Source: Hypomesus transpacificus (lineage: Eukaryota > Chordata > Actinopteri > Osmeriformes > Osmeridae). Taken from it: DNA of 64,000 nt. The notes beneath the pieces were generated by a model. It saw only the letters and a program-made list of their open reading frames with translations, was not told where the DNA came from and made no database searches. Within the stretch, counting starts at the first letter, position 1. Each line of letters starts with the position of its first letter. The stretch is taken from positions 610,215 through 674,214 of the forward strand of contig NC_061075.1 of the NCBI RefSeq assembly GCF_021917145.1, in the 5' to 3' direction. Both the position numbers and the translations under genes were made by a program. Below are positions 51,235 through 62,134 of the stretch, piece by piece.

Positions 51235-51360
51235 CTGGTAGCGCTTTCCTAGAAACTTCTTGCATCACCACTTCTAAGAACCCCAGTTCTAAGAATCAGA
51301 CGAGCTCAATTCTCGGAATTTGAGCCTGCGACCATACCATTTTCCGAGGGCTGGGTTGAG
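51235..51360 (-). other. bcl6: bcl6 5' non-coding exon, highly conserved
   Basis: Read on the minus strand, the segment 51325-51240 closely matches the human BCL6 5'UTR as I recall it, including CTCAAATTCCGAGAATTGAG, GATTCTTAGAACTGGGGTTC, TTAGAAGTGGTGATGCAAGA and AGTTTCTAGGAAAG. The exon ends ACCAG with donor GTGATT at 51234. Near-identity in a non-coding exon between fish and mammals is exceptional. The start of transcription (high-coordinate end) is not determined. Confidence 0.75.
51246..51318 (-). promoter_or_regulatory. Four TTCNNNGAA (BCL6/STAT) sites in the bcl6 leader
   Basis: TTCCTAGAA at 51246-51254, TTCTAAGAA at 51272-51280 and at 51287-51295, and TTCTCGGAA at 51310-51318 (+ strand spelling). 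TTCCTAGAA is the BCL6 consensus; all four fit the STAT (GAS) palindrome. Human BCL6 represses itself through such sites in its first exon, so this is a probable autoregulatory module. Confidence 0.7.
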
Positions 51361-53092
51361 CAGGGTTTTTCAAAAAGTTAACATTCCAGCTCTCTCGAAT
51401 TTAAATTTCAATCTATAGTATACATTACACGTTTATAAACACTTGTGAAGAAAGTGAAATGTTGAATACATTTTAAAAACACATTATTTTCCACGATTAT
51501 GGGAGAAATATACTGTGGTGGGAATAGATTCACCCTCTTTTTGGAACCGTCCATTCTAGACAATCACGTGGGCAGACGAGCTGGCTTAACAACCAATACC
51601 CTGAGCCGAGGATCCGAGATTCTCAGAACTAATTTACTATTCAATGACATAAGCAACGTATCCATTCGTTGTGTTTCCCCTGTAATAAACTCACTGGCAA
51701 AGCCTGCCCACAACACATTACTGGAGCAGACTCGGACACGGTTATCCTAGACCTATGTGAAATTATGAATTTTTGTTTCTCCTGCAGAGAAGGGCTCAAA
51801 TACGCTATTCCTGTTTTGTATCTTCATTTCTGTGGATTGCTGGTAAATCATCGTGGGTTTGTTTTTGGAAAGGCTCTCTCATCCAAGACTCGATTGGAAA
51901 CGCAGTAATTCGGCTATAGTGCCTTTTGAAAAGTTGTCAGTTTTATGTGATAAAATATGTTTCTGGCAGGCTGGACGCCCGCCGTGTGTAGTCTAGCATC
52001 TTGACTATGTGAATGCAGTTCAAGAACATGATGCCATTCGCGGTATTGCATTTCTCGAGGCAACTTTACTAAATGAATTAACTCGTCTTAAACCTCTGTG
52101 TTTTCGGTGTTCCATCTTGATCAAAATCGGAATAGGCTATTGCAACCTATGAGGTTACAAAATACAGCTATTGTAGTATGCTATAAAGTAACCTAAAGTA
52201 ACCTATAAAGTAACCGATTTATAGCGAATTGTCGTGGGCCAAAACGTACTGCCTGGAGAAGGCTGCTTAAATAAATAAAGGTGAACTTAACCTTTAGGCT
52301 AACCTCGTCTTGTATTTCCCGTTCTATAGGTTAGTTCAGTTTTGGGACAACAAGCAGAGGCCTGTGCCGTGGCAGACTTCCACTGCCCAAAGTAGGCTAC
52401 CGTTTTGAATTCTGACATGTTTTATGTAGCTGTTTCATATGTCAGGTGTCAAGGCCAAGTCCCGGAGCAGCTGTTTGTCACTGGTCCGACACGAGGCCCT
52501 CGCACAACGTCGCACATAATCGGACTGTCCCTTTGAGTGAACGAGAAAATGAAAGTTAATGTCTATTTTAATTTCAGTCACTGATTAAGATTACATTAAC
52601 CGCTCCTCAGCATTGGTAGCCTACGCTACACTGTCTAACCGGATGGGTAGGTTACTCAACATGAACGTAATTTCCCATAGGCTATTGTAGGCACAATTTC
52701 TTTAATACAGTTTGAGCCAATTAACTGACTTTAAACAGTAGCCAGCGTAGGCCTATTTAAGATACAGTGCTTGTTTGTGCGGTTTGGCCTATTACATTGT
52801 AAACGGCTTTTCTTGGTGGCGAATTAAATTTTTGCGTTATAAACAAACCCAACATGGGCAATAAACAGCCGATCTTGAAAAGGTTTAAAGCACACACGCC
52901 AACGTCCTAAATTCTGAGCAATGCTAAGCGCACGATCTTTCCACAAACATAATACCCTTCCAAGTTGGGTTACTTTGGGCAGCTCATTTAGTTATAACAT
53001 TTCCTCCTTAGACACATTTCGTTTGGGGAAGCCTGTGCTTCTGAGTCTGTGAAACTGAGGTGTTATTTCTAAACGAACACCTATTAAAAGTG

Positions 53093-53130
53093 ATATATAT
53101 ATATATATATATATCATATATATATATATG
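53093..53130. repeat. (TA)n palindromic microsatellite
   Basis: Two (TA)n runs separated by TC, giving a self-complementary stretch that could extrude as a cruciform. Confidence 0.9.
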
Positions 53131-53601
53131 ACTGAATATTTCTATAAATATTTACGTTGATTGACACTAACGCATAGCTCTCATTTCCAGTTAGCAAATT
53201 CCAACAGTAGATGAATACGGTATTAAATGGCAGATGGTTTATTTAGGATACTTCAGTACCTAATAAACACAAGCTTCTTTAAGTGAGTGTTCAAGGATTC
53301 TGATCATGACTTGAAGCTGTAGGTGTGAAGGAGTTCATCGTGCTACTTGTCGAGTTTAAATGTTGTCTTTCCAGACTAACTGGCTTTAGTAGTAAAAAAA
53401 ACGGAGCTCTTTTAATTATAACTTCACCTCAGGTTTCTTGATGTCAGTTGTAAATTGACATTTCTTTTTTTCTTTTTCTTATTTTCTTCACTGGCCGCTT
53501 GGCACAGTTCTCATTGAATTAAGAGATTAAGAGCAGGAGGAGATGGATGTAATGTTTGTGTTCCTCCAGTTAACAGTTATGCTGCCACAAGGCCCGTCAT
53601 A

Positions 53602-53696
53602 CTAACCCAGGGGTTGTTTGTGCTGGTTCCAGACCAGGGCCTGGCTGTCCTCTCGCATCCGATTCGCTCCCTGGTACAGGAGGAGCATGTGCTGGG
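53602..53696 (-). other. Possible terminal exon upstream of bcl6
   Basis: On the minus strand the acceptor CATTTGTCTCCTCAG is followed by an open stretch that includes QHMLLLYQGANRMREDSQAL, with a TAG at 53604-53602. Base composition is richer in G+C than the surroundings. No partner exon or known family was recognised; it could be a non-coding RNA exon or chance. Confidence 0.2.
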
Positions 53697-54264
53697 CTGA
53701 GGAGACAAATGTGGAGACATGAATCTTGGTTGAGAGTTCACCCAAAGCAAAGTGCAGGCCTAGCATTGATCTGGTGTGACACATCAATTTGATGAACCTG
53801 GACTTATTAGTCCTTAATTAGTTTTGATGTCTGCAGTATGCGTGAACTATTTTTTTATTTAAAGCTGCACTATCTATTGATTACATATATTCTGGATTCA
53901 AGTGTTTCAAAATATCAATAAAACGGTCTTCAGAATTTAAATAAGTTGTTGTTAGTTTTCTTGATCGTATGTATTTTTGGGGGACATAAAGGGTAATCTA
54001 GCAAACTCAGTAACGTGTTGTGTGTTAATTACAGTGGTGTGCCTTAAACTGTGTAACAGTCTTGTTCTGCAGGTGAATTACAATGTTGTACTTTTTCCTG
54101 TCAGACACACAAGCACGACTCCCAAAGGTAGTGATGTCACTCAAGTCTTTGTGAGCTTCTGTACCCAAAACAGATTTTTTTTGTGTTCTTGCTGTTTGAA
54201 ACAGCTATACCCAATTCTGAGGTAAACGCAGAGGTGAACACCAGTGAAGACAGGAAGGCCTGTT

Positions 54265-54274
54265 CTATAAATAG
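54265..54274 (+). promoter_or_regulatory. CTATAAATAG, MEF2 or TATA-type motif
   Basis: Perfect YTAWWWWTAR match in a locally G+C-richer island, some 2.9 kb upstream of the bcl6 leader exon. A second MEF2-type match, TTATTTTTAG, is at 57051-57060. Confidence 0.3.
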
Positions 54275-55579
54275 TCCGCCTGTGCTCCGCCTCACTCACG
54301 ATGTGTGGGCTCATCTTTGAGAGCAGAGGTTACACAGGATGTCAGGTGATTAAGAGTGTCTGCTTTTTTCCATCTCTGAAAAACGTGTACAGGCAAGATT
54401 TACCAGTACCTGTGGGAATTTCGCTTTGCATTGTCTTTAGCCTACTGTCAAGTGTGTTTCATTACCAAAGCATTGAGGCAGTGAAGGGCTCAGTCTGATT
54501 CTACTGCGCTCACAAGTGAATGACCTACATACTTTGAAAGCCTTTGGGGAAGATCGTATCAACCCCTGCTCTGACTGACAAGTTTTTACTGTTCCCATTA
54601 TTTAAATTATCATAGAAAGTGAATGTGGGTTAACAATAGACGACCAGGAAAGGAATATTTTAGGTACACACATCTGAGAAGCATTAACTCAGATGTGTGT
54701 ATGAGAGTAACTTTGGTTAAAATTTGTTTTGTAGAAACATTTTAACTTTTGAAATACTTTCACCTAAGGTCAATCAGTTTTGACAGATGTTTCTCGTGGA
54801 AAATCATTGGCTTCAATTATTGTTTCAATTACAATTTATGCACATTTTATGGTCAGAAATTAACCTGGGCCTTGACTTAGATTACCATTTTGAACTGTGG
54901 ACATATTCCTAATCTTATTCATTTGGGATAATTATTCACCTTTGACTCCTAAACTTGCAACCCCAACTGATGCAGGATGTTATCTAAATAAGTTATGTTG
55001 AAAGAAAGAAGTATGTTTGTAAAGTTTAAAAGTTTGAATAGTTTGCTTGAATCAATGTTAGCCATCATTTCAGAAGGAGTTACTGTTTACCTTCCCCACC
55101 TCTGTTGAAGAGGCATGTGATTATGTTATAATGTAAACGATTTCTCCCTCCGGAAGCTGTGCGCTTTCCTCCCGTCTTCAATGATGTCCCAACACCGCGC
55201 CCCAGGTGTTCACAAACCAAGGGGGAAGAACGTCTCCAAAATAATTAAAACGCACGCTTTTACAACAAGCTTCAATTCAGCCAAAGAAAGACTATGTTGG
55301 GCTCCAAACAAAGAGCAACGTCAACTTTATTTCAATCCACTTGGGGGATGTTTTAGGCGCTCCAGAACTGTTATGCATAATGCACAGCCATAAACCCATC
55401 CAGGAGTTTGGAGAGAGATGTGTAATTTACTCAGGCCCCATGCTGGGCCAGGCTACACAAGGATGAGATAATTACTGCAAAACCTTGGCAAACTTTTACT
55501 AAACCAATTCCCAACAAAAATAAATGACCCACTTACGGAGGCTGGAGAGTGTGGATCCAACGGAGACCAGCTGATCAAT

Positions 55580-55738
55580 ACCCAGCCCCAGCCTCCCATA
55601 TCCAGCCCCAGCCTCCCATATCCAGCCCCAGCCTCCCATATCCAGCCCCAGCCTCCCATATCCAGCCCCAGCCTCCCATATCCAGCCCCAGCCTCCCATA
55701 TCCAGCCCCAGCCTCCCATATCCAGCCCCAGCCTCCCA
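55580..55738 (+). repeat. 20-bp minisatellite, eight copies
   Basis: Near-perfect copies of CAGCCCCAGCCTCCCATATC. It gives repetitive frames on both strands, none of them a gene. Confidence 0.96.
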
Positions 55739-56508
55739 TCTTGCGAGGAGGGATTAACATTTCCCTAAAACCCTGACCGCCCATGGCTGTTCTATCAACA
55801 GTGGGTCAGGTTGATCCTAGTAATATGACCTGTAAAAAAAAAAAAGACGTATCTATGATATCTTCCTCCCATGCCCACTCCCCCCCAAACTCATCTGGAC
55901 CTTGCGCTCCTCCTTGGAGGTATTGCTGTATATATGCTGATTGTATAACAGAGACTCTTAGTGGCTCTGACCACATATAACGTAGAACCAGAAACATGAA
56001 GCATTCCTCCTCTTACAGAGTTGAGCTTTTCCCTCTTTAAGATGCTGGATGTTTCAGCCTTCACCAGTCAAAGTTGGGGTTGTGATCAAAACCGACAAGT
56101 ATCAGCAACACGGATTCAGGTGGGAAAACAGAGGGGAAAAAACACTGTACATTTTTCACATACTGTGGTAAGATCTGACAGAGTGAAAAACTACCACAGG
56201 ATCTCATCCCAGACCCAGTGTGGGTCACTGGATAGAAATGCCCACTGACAAAAGCCTGAGGGCCAGAAGTTGCCTCACTACTTTTTTCTTAATCTGTACA
56301 CTTTTCTCTTGTTTCTGCCCGTTTCACAGCAAATTTCTGCCAACTTCAGTGTTCACTGTCAGCAAAGAAGTGAACGCAAAGCAGCTCTGGTCTATTGGGC
56401 ATGATGCAACCAGGCTGTAACCCAAACAGATATGCTGTTAGCTACAACACAGCCAGGACTTCTCAGTTCCTTTCTTTGAAAAAAGAATGGCTTTTGTTGT
56501 TAACAAGT

Positions 56509-56868
<360 letters not shown>

Positions 56869-57299
56869 CTAAACTCATTCTGTCCCGGCAGAATAGTCAC
56901 ATGCACACCACACTCTCTGGTTTAGGGGAATTTGATCACCTATAGGCTTAGCGGATGCAGTTCTGAGATCATCTTTGAACCTGTTTACTACAGATGCCAT
57001 TACTTTTGTTGCTAAGCAGTAGTAATTGCTTAGAAATTTCAGTCATTAAGTTATTTTTAGGAGACAGTTCAGAGTTAGATTCAGCCATGAACAAATTACC
57101 ATCTAACAACATGTTAAGATGATGTTTTAACTGGGACTGGAGTCACCTAGCGTGTGTAGACACTGTCTGTGCTCGAGGGGGACTTTAGCGCAAATCCTTG
57201 GTGTGGTTTGTCGGGTTTTGTTTAATATCACACATCATTAATTAGATGTGTATTCTACCATCACAGCCCTGGCTTTCTACCACTCTCCTTGAGAAAACA

Positions 57300-57454
57300 A
57301 CCTCTCTTTCTGTTTCTCGCCCTCTCTCTGTCTCTCTCTCTGTCTCTTTCTTTCTGTATCTTTTTATGTCTCTTTCTCTCTTTCACTCCCCCCTCTCTCA
57401 TTCCTTCTCTCTCCCCGTCTCCCCCTCTCTCTCTCCCCCCTCTCTCTGTCTCAG
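57300..57454 (+). repeat. CT-rich tract leading to an acceptor-like site
   Basis: Imperfect CT/CTTT sequence that ends TCTCTGTCTCAG at 57454. It could act as the polypyrimidine tract of the exon-like segment that follows. Confidence 0.8.
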
Positions 57455-57534
57455 ACTCTCAGCCCTCGACACTGCCAGAAGGCAGTGCATGCAGCCAGCC
57501 TTGCAGCTTACACTGCTTCCACTCAGCCAGGAAG
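57455..57534 (+). other. Exon-like segment, possibly a non-coding exon
   Basis: Eighty bases between a strong acceptor (CTCTCTGTCTCAG) and a strong donor (GGAAG|GTGAGA). In vertebrates LPP lies next to BCL6 in divergent orientation and has 5' non-coding exons, so a leader exon of lpp or of a long non-coding RNA is conceivable. There is no independent support. Confidence 0.25.
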
Positions 57535-59357
57535 GTGAGAAGGCCTGTATGCTGACGTTCTTCACCTCTGTGAAGACGCGCCGAGCGCTGGTCTCCATTT
57601 AGAAACGTCTAGTTTCGTCATTTCTTTTCTCACTTCACCCATCACTGTGACTGTCGGGTCAACAAGTATCTCCTTTCAGAACTGACTGGTGTTCTACTCC
57701 AGCATGGACAGCCGAAACATGAGCCCCTTTGACCTGGTGAACTTTTTAACTTGAGGAATTTTCCATCAGGGCTGTCGGTTACTGCTGTGGAAGAGTAGAG
57801 CAAACACAGGGAAGGTGTCTATCTGGGGGATCTCAAGCAGCCGTCCTGTACTACTGTTGCCTCTGGGGAACCTGGTGTTGCCTCTGGGGAACCTGGCGTT
57901 GTTGAGGGGGAGACAACGACTTGGCCCTGACAGTGACAGCACCAGGGGAGGCATTTGTGAGGCATGTGAGTTATGAAACAACCGCCAATGTTTTTCAAAA
58001 CAGAGAAGGAAGTTTGACACACTAAATCAAATTTAACAGATTTTTGTTGTTGTTTATACATTAGTATTCACATAATGATGAGGGACACGGGTGCTCTCAT
58101 AAGCCTTCAAGTGATTCAGAAAAGTATGTTGATGTTTAAATTCCCTGTTGAGGCCAGTTCATAATGTTCCTGGCACACTGCTAGCTTGACGCTCCCAAAT
58201 TCCAGTGTTCAACGTGCTCGTGCTCCGTCGCGACCTTAGCAAAGAGAGCAAAGGAATGAAAACCAGTTCAGTCGAATCGAGCCGTGTGGATACACTCACA
58301 CTGGCAAAGCTAAGGGAGGCGCTGCGAGGTGGAATGCAGGCAAGCACAGTCAAAAACTACATGGAATTTTCCACGCTTCTCACCAGAGGCCCCTTGTCAG
58401 TATGCCATCTGGTGGATGATTATTCAGTTACAAAAGGTGCACATGACGGTGAAACGTTCATGATGTGCTCTCTCTGAAGCCTTCGCGGGCCATAGAGGCC
58501 ATAGAAACAGCATTTTGCGCAGGGTGAAAAAACGAGCGGTTCAAAGTCTCGAGAGCTAAGCTGCTCTTGTGCTGCTCACGTGCTCAAAGATAATCAGCTG
58601 GACTGGCAGAGGATCAGCTGCAGATAAACGTATAATTAATACCACGTACAATAGCCTAGATAAGTGTTTTAAACAAACAAGACATTGTACTCGATGTTTG
58701 TTTTGTTTTTTCAAACACTTGACCGGGGTTTCGGGCTAAATGTTCTTCTGAGGTGTGAGTCAGAAACAGTGTAAACAAACAGCTCCAGTTACCCTACTGC
58801 TATCCTCTCTCTCGTCCAATCAGAGCGCTCTCCATAGTTAGTCCCCCTTTCTGTAGTACTGCCCGGCCAACAGATTCATGTTGCTCTCAGAGCTGTAAAC
58901 GCTTGACGATCACGGTTCCAGGGTAACGTAGATTTTATTTCGACTTAGGGAGGAAAAGCTCTAGTTTGGCAACTGCAGATTGGGTGCACTTCACTTTTAT
59001 TAATCGTGTCGCATGAGGTGTTTTAAAATACAAAATAAAAACTCATAAGGCATAGCTTTCATACTCGAATACATTTTAAATCACTTCAACTTCATTCTAC
59101 CTCAATCATCAAAGGGGAGGTCAACCTGTATAATCAAATGTGACAGATATATATCATCACATATATATATATTATATACACAGAATACACAATTTCCTAG
59201 TTGTTGTATTGGCATACTGTACGGGTGATAAATCTGAAATTGCAAACACAATATTTTGTAATACCACTTTCCTAAAATGTTTGCATTTCATATTCCACTA
59301 CTCTGTATTCATTTTTTTGTAAAGGTATACTTTTGGCCAGAGACGGATGCATAGGAG

Positions 59358-59447
59358 AGAGAGAGACAGAGAGAGACAGAGAGAGACAGAGAGAGACAGA
59401 GAGAGACAGAGAGAGACAGAGAGAGACAGAGAGAGACAGAGAGAGAC
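59358..59447 (+). repeat. (GAGAGACA)n microsatellite
   Basis: About ten copies of an 8-bp unit, directly next to the tRNA-like relic at 59456-59519; it may be the simple-repeat tail of that SINE. Confidence 0.92.
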
Positions 59448-59455
59448 GATGGCAT

Positions 59456-59519
59456 GGGGCGGACTTGAACCTCAGCTTCAGGGCCTTGGCCCGTATGGTA
59501 CGCGCTACCACTGAGCCCC
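59456..59519 (-). repeat. tRNA-derived SINE head (relic)
   Basis: On the minus strand GGGGCTCAGTGGTAGCGCG (A box) is followed by a perfect B box GGTTCAAGTCC and CGCCCC. The 5' and 3' acceptor-stem positions do not pair, so it is not a functional tRNA gene. Confidence 0.5.
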
Positions 59520-62115
59520 TATGACTTGCCAACCCAGGCCAACATTACTGTCCAAACAATGAAACAGCTTCAGGTATGACCTTCCACACCCTCGCCCATT
59601 CCTCTGTGGTCTTGTACTTTTCCTATAATCTGCACTAGATAAACATTGTGAAATAGGGATCAAATGGATAAATACGATGGATGTACAAAAGGTCAAAAGT
59701 TTTGAATGGATTGATAGTAATAATAAAAATAAAAAAACATTATTGGTACACAATCTGAGACTAATCTTTCTTTCATTCTCTCGCTCTCTCTCTCTCTCTC
59801 TCTTTACGCTCGCTAGATCATCTTTCCTGCTTTATCCACCTGTTGTACCTGAAACAGCTGTTCAGCAACACCGTTCCAGAGCTGCATTAGTGTCTGATAC
59901 CACCACAACACACACTGGGTTAGTGGCCAGGTCACCCCATCGGAGGGATCTATCCTCTAAATTTCAAAAAAGGCCACATGTGCAACACCATTTAGACTTT
60001 GATATCTGGAAAGAAGGACTTCTGTATCACATGCCTGTCCAGTGGCCATTAGTATACTTGTGGTGCGATTTGAAGCAAGTGTGTTGGTGTGCTTCATCCC
60101 AGGCAGTGGATGCAGGGAGTTTGGCCAGGATGAAAGCACTCCCTCAAAGCCCCAGAAAACAACCTCTTTCTCTCTCTCTCTCACTCACTCACTCACTCAC
60201 TCACTCACACTCTCTCTCTCATTCTCTCTCTTTACCCTCTCTCTCTGAAAAAAAACCTGAAATCATTTGGAAGTACTCCAGCTCTGTTTCCATGGACTCA
60301 ACTATGAGAGAAAAGTATGTTTTATAACATATCAAATTGACATGAGTAGTTGGAATTAAGAAGTTTCATTTGTATATTTTGGGGGAGGATTCCAAAAAGA
60401 TTGGCGATATAAAATAGGGGCCATCATGCATTGCCATCTGCTTGCATATTTCTGAAAGATATGGTGTTTATTTATTTTGATTAAGCAATGAAAAATCAAT
60501 ATTGTATTTCATCAAATTAAATCATGATCACACTCGTGGAAAAATTGTATAAAGTGAAAAGAGAACAATAAATTATATTTCTTTTTTGCAGAGAGAACGA
60601 TATCTTGTAAGAAATCCCTGTGAGAACATGGCATGTTTATATTCACAGACATCAGTATCGACTAGGACTGAATGGATTTTCAAACCAACTTCCACAACTT
60701 TTAACATCGTTATCAGAGAACTGACCCTGACAAATATTATTGTAATAACAGTCTTTCTTAGAATCTGGTCATTTTTTAACCAAGAGTCTCTTATTATTTT
60801 TTCAATATTGTACAAATTAGCTGCTGCCAGCATCAACTGCAGGTCCTGATAAGGTTCTAATTACAGCTACTCTCCATGTTGAAGAGTCAATAACAAGGGT
60901 TCTCACTCACTGGTTAACAAACCTACCCTTCAGTAGAGAACAAACTAAACAGAACTGTTGAGAGGGTTTTTCTAAAAGCACAGACCCCTGAGATGGCCTC
61001 ATCAGAGACTAGGTGAAGTATTGTTGATAATGACATGGATAGATGCTTGTCCTAGAAATCAACAAACACTGTCAAAAATATGGAAAGTTCAGCAAGTCTA
61101 GATGATTCAGATACTGGCAGGGACCCATGCTTCTTTGTGGCAGTGAATTATTTGGGAGTTATTAGTTTGACTTGAGCAAATAACAACAAAACAATAATCG
61201 TGGTTTAGAAAACACCAAGATGAAGACTTACACTTTATAAATCTTCAAACCTTTCTACTGATGCTCATTTAAGAAGGAATTGTGATAAATAAAAATAAAA
61301 AATATATTTTGAATTATTTGTATTATTCAAGAGACTGATTTTTGACTGTGCAATGAGTCTTGGATGCAGTGTCTGCTGCACAAACAGTGACTTGGTGTTT
61401 CTGTGTCTGTCCATAGTACACACTCCCTGTTTCTAAAGACAGATCAAGTTCTTGTCTCAGAGGAGCCCTCCAACGCTTAATGTTTTTCACAATTAATTTA
61501 CTACATTAAAATTAATTATATGATACTGTTAATTTAATTTAACAATTCAGCAAACTTTTCTTAGTCTAATAATGCTGTAACACTTACACAGTCTCCACAT
61601 GTCAAGAGAATGTATCAAGCTACACGTTGCAAGAAACATCATTCTTTTTTTTATCACAAAGATTCACTCTGTTCACACACTTGAATGAGCAGAGAAATTG
61701 TATTTAATTTAAAAATATATATATATATTTAGTAGATCTGTTAGAATTACTCAGTGGTGTAGTTTCACAACATATCTTTGAGCTGTTTAACACACACAAT
61801 TTTTGTCTTCGGATCACTGCAGATTTCTGGTGTTCCTGTCATGATAAATGTCACTCATTATCTCCTTATAGAAACACAGACTGTAACATCTACATGTGTG
61901 ATGCAATCTTTATCAGAGGTCATTCTCCACACACCAAAGCTTATCTTCAAACACAGCGAAGGATAAAGATCTATATTTAATTTTCTTTTGAATATATTTA
62001 TTTCACATGAAGTGCGTGACTGAAACTCACAAGATGAGAACCCATTCTTTCACTTACAGTTAGTCTGAGAGGTGTGCAGTGGAATTCTCACCTTGTTTCT
62101 GCTGGAAGGAGTTGG

Positions 62116-62134
62116 GCATCATGGGATTTGTAGT
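62116..62134 (-). promoter_or_regulatory. ZNF143-like motif
   Basis: On the minus strand it reads ACTACAAATCCCATGATGC, close to the ZNF143/THAP11 element ACTACAATTCCCAGCATGC. That element is typical of promoters, but no promoter or transcript is evident here. Confidence 0.4.

Larger units (their letters stand above)
51400..54240. other. Upstream flank of bcl6, no supported gene
   Basis: AT-rich, unique-looking sequence. It holds a palindromic (TA)n stretch at 53093-53130 and one exon-like segment on the minus strand at 53602-53696. Nothing else is recognisable. Confidence 0.5.
54241..56500. other. Non-coding flank with a MEF2/TATA-like motif and a 20-bp repeat
   Basis: CTATAAATAG (54265-54274) fits both a TATA box and the MEF2 consensus. 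A 20-bp tandem repeat lies at 55580-55738. I see no gene with coding support. Confidence 0.45.

Noticed and set aside
53093-53130. (TA)n palindrome as a regulatory hairpin
   Set aside because: Simple (TA)n runs fold by themselves; nothing else supports a function.
59456-59519. Possible functional tRNA gene on the minus strand
   Set aside because: The B box is good, but the acceptor stem does not pair and an 8-bp simple repeat adjoins it, as in a SINE.
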